The notes beneath the pieces were generated by a model, which was not told the origin of the DNA, made no database searches, and was given only the letters and a program-made list of their open reading frames with translations. Shown here one piece after another: positions 14,157 to 16,802 of a DNA stretch of 16,802 bases (within the stretch, counting starts at the first letter, position 1; every line of letters starts with the position of its first letter). Where the stretch lies: contig CAIZKA010000319.1 in the NCBI GenBank assembly GCA_903933395.1, forward strand, positions 1-16,802. The letters are read 5' to 3'. The stretch is from an uncultured beta proteobacterium (GTDB taxonomy: Bacteria > Pseudomonadota > Gammaproteobacteria > Burkholderiales > Rhodocyclaceae). The position numbers and the translations under genes were made by a program.

Positions 14157-16106
14157 TTACCCCGCGACGTCGTCGCTCCCGTCGTCGGCGAAGGCCGCAT
14201 CAGGGCCCGTATTGGCTGCCAATTCAGGCGCCTGCTCGACATAGCGCGAGCGCAGTTCGGCCTCCAGCAGGTCGATGCCCTCGATGGCGAGGCGCACGTG
14301 CGTGCCCCGCGGCAGTTCCGGCAGCGAGGGCACGCGGAGCACCAGCGGGATGGCGTCGAGGCGCACCAGCGACTCGCGCAGCACTTGCGCCAGTACCATC
14401 TGCCCCCCTTGCTGAAGCAGCCAGCGCAGGCACCAGTAGCGTTCCATGCCGCGCTGGAATTCGGCATAGGCGGCATAGGTCAGCTCGAAGTCGCGCATCG
14501 CTGCCAGCAAGTCAGCCGACTTGGGTGGGAAGGGGGGTGGCTCGCCCTGCAGCAGTGCGATCAGTTGCCACTGGTTGAGCAGGTCGCAATAGCGCCGCAG
14601 GGGCGAGGACGACCAGGCGTAACACTCGACGCCGAGGCCTTCGTGCGCGGCGGCGACCGTGCTCATGCGAACCTTGCCGGCCGTCTGCACACGATACAGC
14701 GCGGGAATCCCGGCATCGCGCAGCATGGCGCCCCAGGTGGCGTTGGCCATGATCATCAATTCGGCGACCAGGGTGTCGAGCGGGCTGCCGCGCTCGCGCT
14801 CGGCTATGCTGACGAAACCCTTGCCGGGTTCTTCCGCGATACCGCTGTCGGCGTCCCAGTCCACCACGAAGTTGTAGTCCTTGCGGGTGGCGTTGTCGGA
14901 GGGTTTGCCGCGCCCGGCCTCGAGCACCTGGGCGAATTCCCAGAGCAGCTTCAGCTCGTCGCGCCAGGGAAAGTCCGCCAGCCCCTCGGCCAGCGTGGTT
15001 TCGTTGAACACCGGCTCGATGTCGTGATGGCGCAGATTGGCGACGACGGGCACGCGCTCCATGTGCGTTTCGTGGCCGAGCAGGCGGTAATCGCCGGCGA
15101 CATCGAGATACAGCGAGATTGCGGGTACAACATGCCCGGCGGCCAGGGTGAAATGCTCGACGATGTCTTCCGGCAGCATGGTGATCTTGCGTCCCGGCAT
15201 ATATACCGTCGACAGCCGCTCGCGGGCGATGCGGCCGAGGTCCGAGTCCGGCGCAAAGCCCAGGCCCGGCGCGGCGATATGGATGCCGATGCGCCAGCCA
15301 CCTTCGGGATTCGCCGTGACCGAAAACGCATCGTCTATTTCAGTCGTATGCGCATCGTCGACGCTGAAGGCGGCGACAGCCGCCAGCGGCAAATCTCCGG
15401 GTTCGCCGGGTGCCGGCGAGTAGGGGAAACCGGTGCCGCCCTTGCTCTCGGGGAAGTACTCGAAGAGGAAGCGGCCGAGGTGGTAGTCGTGGGTCGAGGG
15501 CAGCGCGCCGCAATCGAAGAGCAGGCGCGCCGCCGACTTTCCGGTCTCACCGCAGGCGGCTTCGAGCGCCTTGGTTTCGCTGCGGTTGCGATCGGGCTTG
15601 TAAATCAGTTGCGACAGGACCGGTGCGAATCCGGCGGGCAACTGGCCGTTCTTGAGTTCCTCGACCATGCGCTCGATGGCCGCGGCCTGCTGGCGCTTCT
15701 TTTCCAGTCCGGCCAGCGCCGCCTGCAGGATCTCGGGCGGCGCCTTGCGGAAACGGCCGCGGCCCTTGCGATGGAAATACATCGGCGCCGCATGCAGGCG
15801 CAGCAGGACGGCCGCCGCCTGTACCGGGTCGGGCTTGGCACCGTGATATTCGGCGGCGAGTTCCTCGAAGCCGAATTCCTGCTCGCCGCAGACTTCCCAG
15901 AGAAAATCGATGTCGATGCCTTCCGCTTCCGCTTCCGCGCGCTCCAGCAGCTCGCCGGGGGCAGGCTGGGCGAAGCGCAGCAACACGTTTGCCGTCTTGA
16001 CCTTGCTGCGCTTGCCCGAGGCCAGCTCGATCTGCAGCGACGTTACGCTGTCGGCCAGCACGCTGCCGGCACGGAATGCGCCGTCCTCTTCAAACAGGAC
16101 ATTCAT
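14157..16106 (-). CDS. RNB-domain (RNase II family) 3'-5' exoribonuclease
   Basis: 649 residues, about the size of E. coli RNase II. The RNB core starts near residue 245 with FSVDDAHTTEIDDAFSV; Asp250, Asp258 and Asp259 line up with RNase II Asp201, Asp209 and Asp210, while Glu256 replaces Asp207. RERLSTVYMPGRKITMLPED follows, and YAWSSSPLRRYCDLLNQWQL carries the arginine pair and base-contact region of the active site. The N-terminal part (1-100; FEEDGAFRAGSVLAD, ASGKRSKVKTANVLLRF) is probably an RNA-binding barrel, and the last 90 residues could be an S1-like barrel followed by an acidic tail (DDGSDDVAG). It should degrade single-stranded RNA from the 3' end in the cytoplasm. It lies 37 bases after the rarD-like gene. 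Close paralogues are often named rnb or vacB, so no symbol is given. Confidence 0.92.
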   Translation of the reverse strand: MNVLFEEDGAFRAGSVLADSVTSLQIELASGKRSKVKTANVLLRFAQPAPGELLERAEAEAEGIDIDFLWEVCGEQEFGFEELAAEYHGAKPDPVQAAAVLLRLHAAPMYFHRKGRGRFRKAPPEILQAALAGLEKKRQQAAAIERMVEELKNGQLPAGFAPVLSQLIYKPDRNRSETKALEAACGETGKSAARLLFDCGALPSTHDYHLGRFLFEYFPESKGGTGFPYSPAPGEPGDLPLAAVAAFSVDDAHTTEIDDAFSVTANPEGGWRIGIHIAAPGLGFAPDSDLGRIARERLSTVYMPGRKITMLPEDIVEHFTLAAGHVVPAISLYLDVAGDYRLLGHETHMERVPVVANLRHHDIEPVFNETTLAEGLADFPWRDELKLLWEFAQVLEAGRGKPSDNATRKDYNFVVDWDADSGIAEEPGKGFVSIAERERGSPLDTLVAELMIMANATWGAMLRDAGIPALYRVQTAGKVRMSTVAAAHEGLGVECYAWSSSPLRRYCDLLNQWQLIALLQGEPPPFPPKSADLLAAMRDFELTYAAYAEFQRGMERYWCLRWLLQQGGQMVLAQVLRESLVRLDAIPLVLRVPSLPELPRGTHVRLAIEGIDLLEAELRSRYVEQAPELAANTGPDAAFADDGSDDVAG

Positions 16107-16143
16107 GGATGCAGGGGGCGTGAGCGGGAAGCGGGGGAACGGA

Positions 16144-16802
16144 TTATACCGGCCCGGCGCGGGTGGTCTTGAGCAGATCGACGCTATACACGGCCAGCCC
16201 GACCCAGATCGCGGCGAGGCTCAGCATGCGCTGCGCGTCCAGCGGTTCGAGATAGATCAGCACGCCGATCAGGAAGGCGATGGTCGGCGCCAGGTATTGC
16301 AGGAAGGCCAGCATCGACAAAGGGAGACGGCGCGCCGCGATGGCAAAGAGCAGCAGCGGAATCGCCGTGACCGGTCCGGTAGCGACCAGGTACAGGTCGC
16401 CGGCCGACAGCATGCTGCTGCCGCCGAAATGGCCTTGCCCGCTGTACGCCAGCCAGCCCAGCCAGGCCAGCGCCGGCGGCATCATGCAGACGGTTTCGAG
16501 GAACAGGCCGCTGGCCGCATCCAGCGGCAACTGTTTTCGCAGCAGGCCGTAGAAGCCGAAGGTGCCGGCCAGCACCAGCGCGATCCAGGGAAGTCCGCCG
16601 GCGCGCGTAGCCTCGATGGCGACGCCGACCGCGGCGCAGAGCACGGCGACCCACTGCAGCCGGCGCATGCGCTCCTTCAGCACCAGCACGCCGAGCGCGA
16701 CATTGAGCAGCGGCAGGATGAAGTAGCCCAGGCTGGTTTCGACGATGTGGCCGTTGTTGACACCCCAGACGAAGGTCAGCCAGTTGCTGATCACCAGTGC
16801 TG
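16144..16802 (-). CDS. rarD: RarD-like EamA-family transporter, 5' end beyond right edge
   Basis: The last 218 codons of a drug/metabolite-superfamily membrane protein; the frame stays open to the right edge (ALVISNWLTFVWGVNNGH). SLGYFILPLLNVALGVLVLKER and RRLQWVAVLCAAVGVAIE closely follow E. coli RarD, as do GLLRKQLPLDAASGLFLET and LPLSMLAFLQYLAPTIAFLIGVLIYLEP. About seven hydrophobic segments are visible, consistent with the second two thirds of a ten-helix carrier. The substrate is not established for the family. It is the first visible gene of the leftward group; the stop TAA at 16144-16146 lies 37 bases from the nuclease start. Confidence 0.9.
   Translation of the reverse strand, partial: ALVISNWLTFVWGVNNGHIVETSLGYFILPLLNVALGVLVLKERMRRLQWVAVLCAAVGVAIEATRAGGLPWIALVLAGTFGFYGLLRKQLPLDAASGLFLETVCMMPPALAWLGWLAYSGQGHFGGSSMLSAGDLYLVATGPVTAIPLLLFAIAARRLPLSMLAFLQYLAPTIAFLIGVLIYLEPLDAQRMLSLAAIWVGLAVYSVDLLKTTRAGPV

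Noticed and set aside
13479..16172. An 897-codon plus-strand open frame
   Set aside because: It runs antisense to the nuclease and TonB-like genes in the register that mirrors their codons. In GC-rich DNA such long antisense frames are common, and its composition (Arg, Gly, Gln, His rich) matches no family.

Overview
The window is GC-rich and gene-dense, with no RNA genes, insertion sequences, prophage or CRISPR. Its gene content and order point to a betaproteobacterium: a pilG-pilH-pilI-pilJ-pilL twitching chemotaxis operon beside a rubredoxin gene, a divergent thiD-thiE-hemL group, and a rarD / RNB nuclease / tonB-like / aroE / mtgA / CorA-type row. A Rhodocyclales or Nitrosomonadales relative is plausible, but that placement is inference from synteny and repeat style.

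Left part (1-6494, minus strand). Reading in the direction of transcription: rubredoxin, pilG, pilH, pilI, pilJ, pilL. This is the Chp-type chemosensory pathway that controls type IV pili. PilJ is the receptor, PilI the CheW-like coupler, PilL the CheA-like kinase, and PilG and PilH the response regulators. PilL is cut by the left edge after 849 codons, so its kinase core and terminal receiver lie outside. A GC-rich palindromic repeat lies inside the operon between pilH and pilI.

Middle part (6662-9995, plus strand). thiD and thiE make and join thiamin precursors, hemL makes 5-aminolevulinate for haem, and gdx is a small guanidinium-type exporter. No thiamin or guanidine riboswitch was recognised ahead of them.

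Right part (10015-16802, minus strand). Reading in the direction of transcription: rarD-like transporter (5' end beyond the right edge), RNB-family exoribonuclease, TonB-like protein, aroE, mtgA, and a CorA-type transporter with an MgtE-N-like N terminus. Gaps are 13-37 bases except between aroE and mtgA, where a run of palindromes fills about 240 bases. gdx and the CorA-type gene converge with only 19 bases between their stop codons.

No wholly new system is visible; most of the window is conserved housekeeping and motility DNA. The best leads are the CorA-type protein (an MgtE-N-like fusion with Gly-Met-Ser in place of Gly-Met-Asn), the two palindromic intergenic repeats, the 15-base tandem repeat in pilL, the 7-base repeats abutting the hemL start, and a near-identical 26-base inverted pair linking pilI and the gdx leader.
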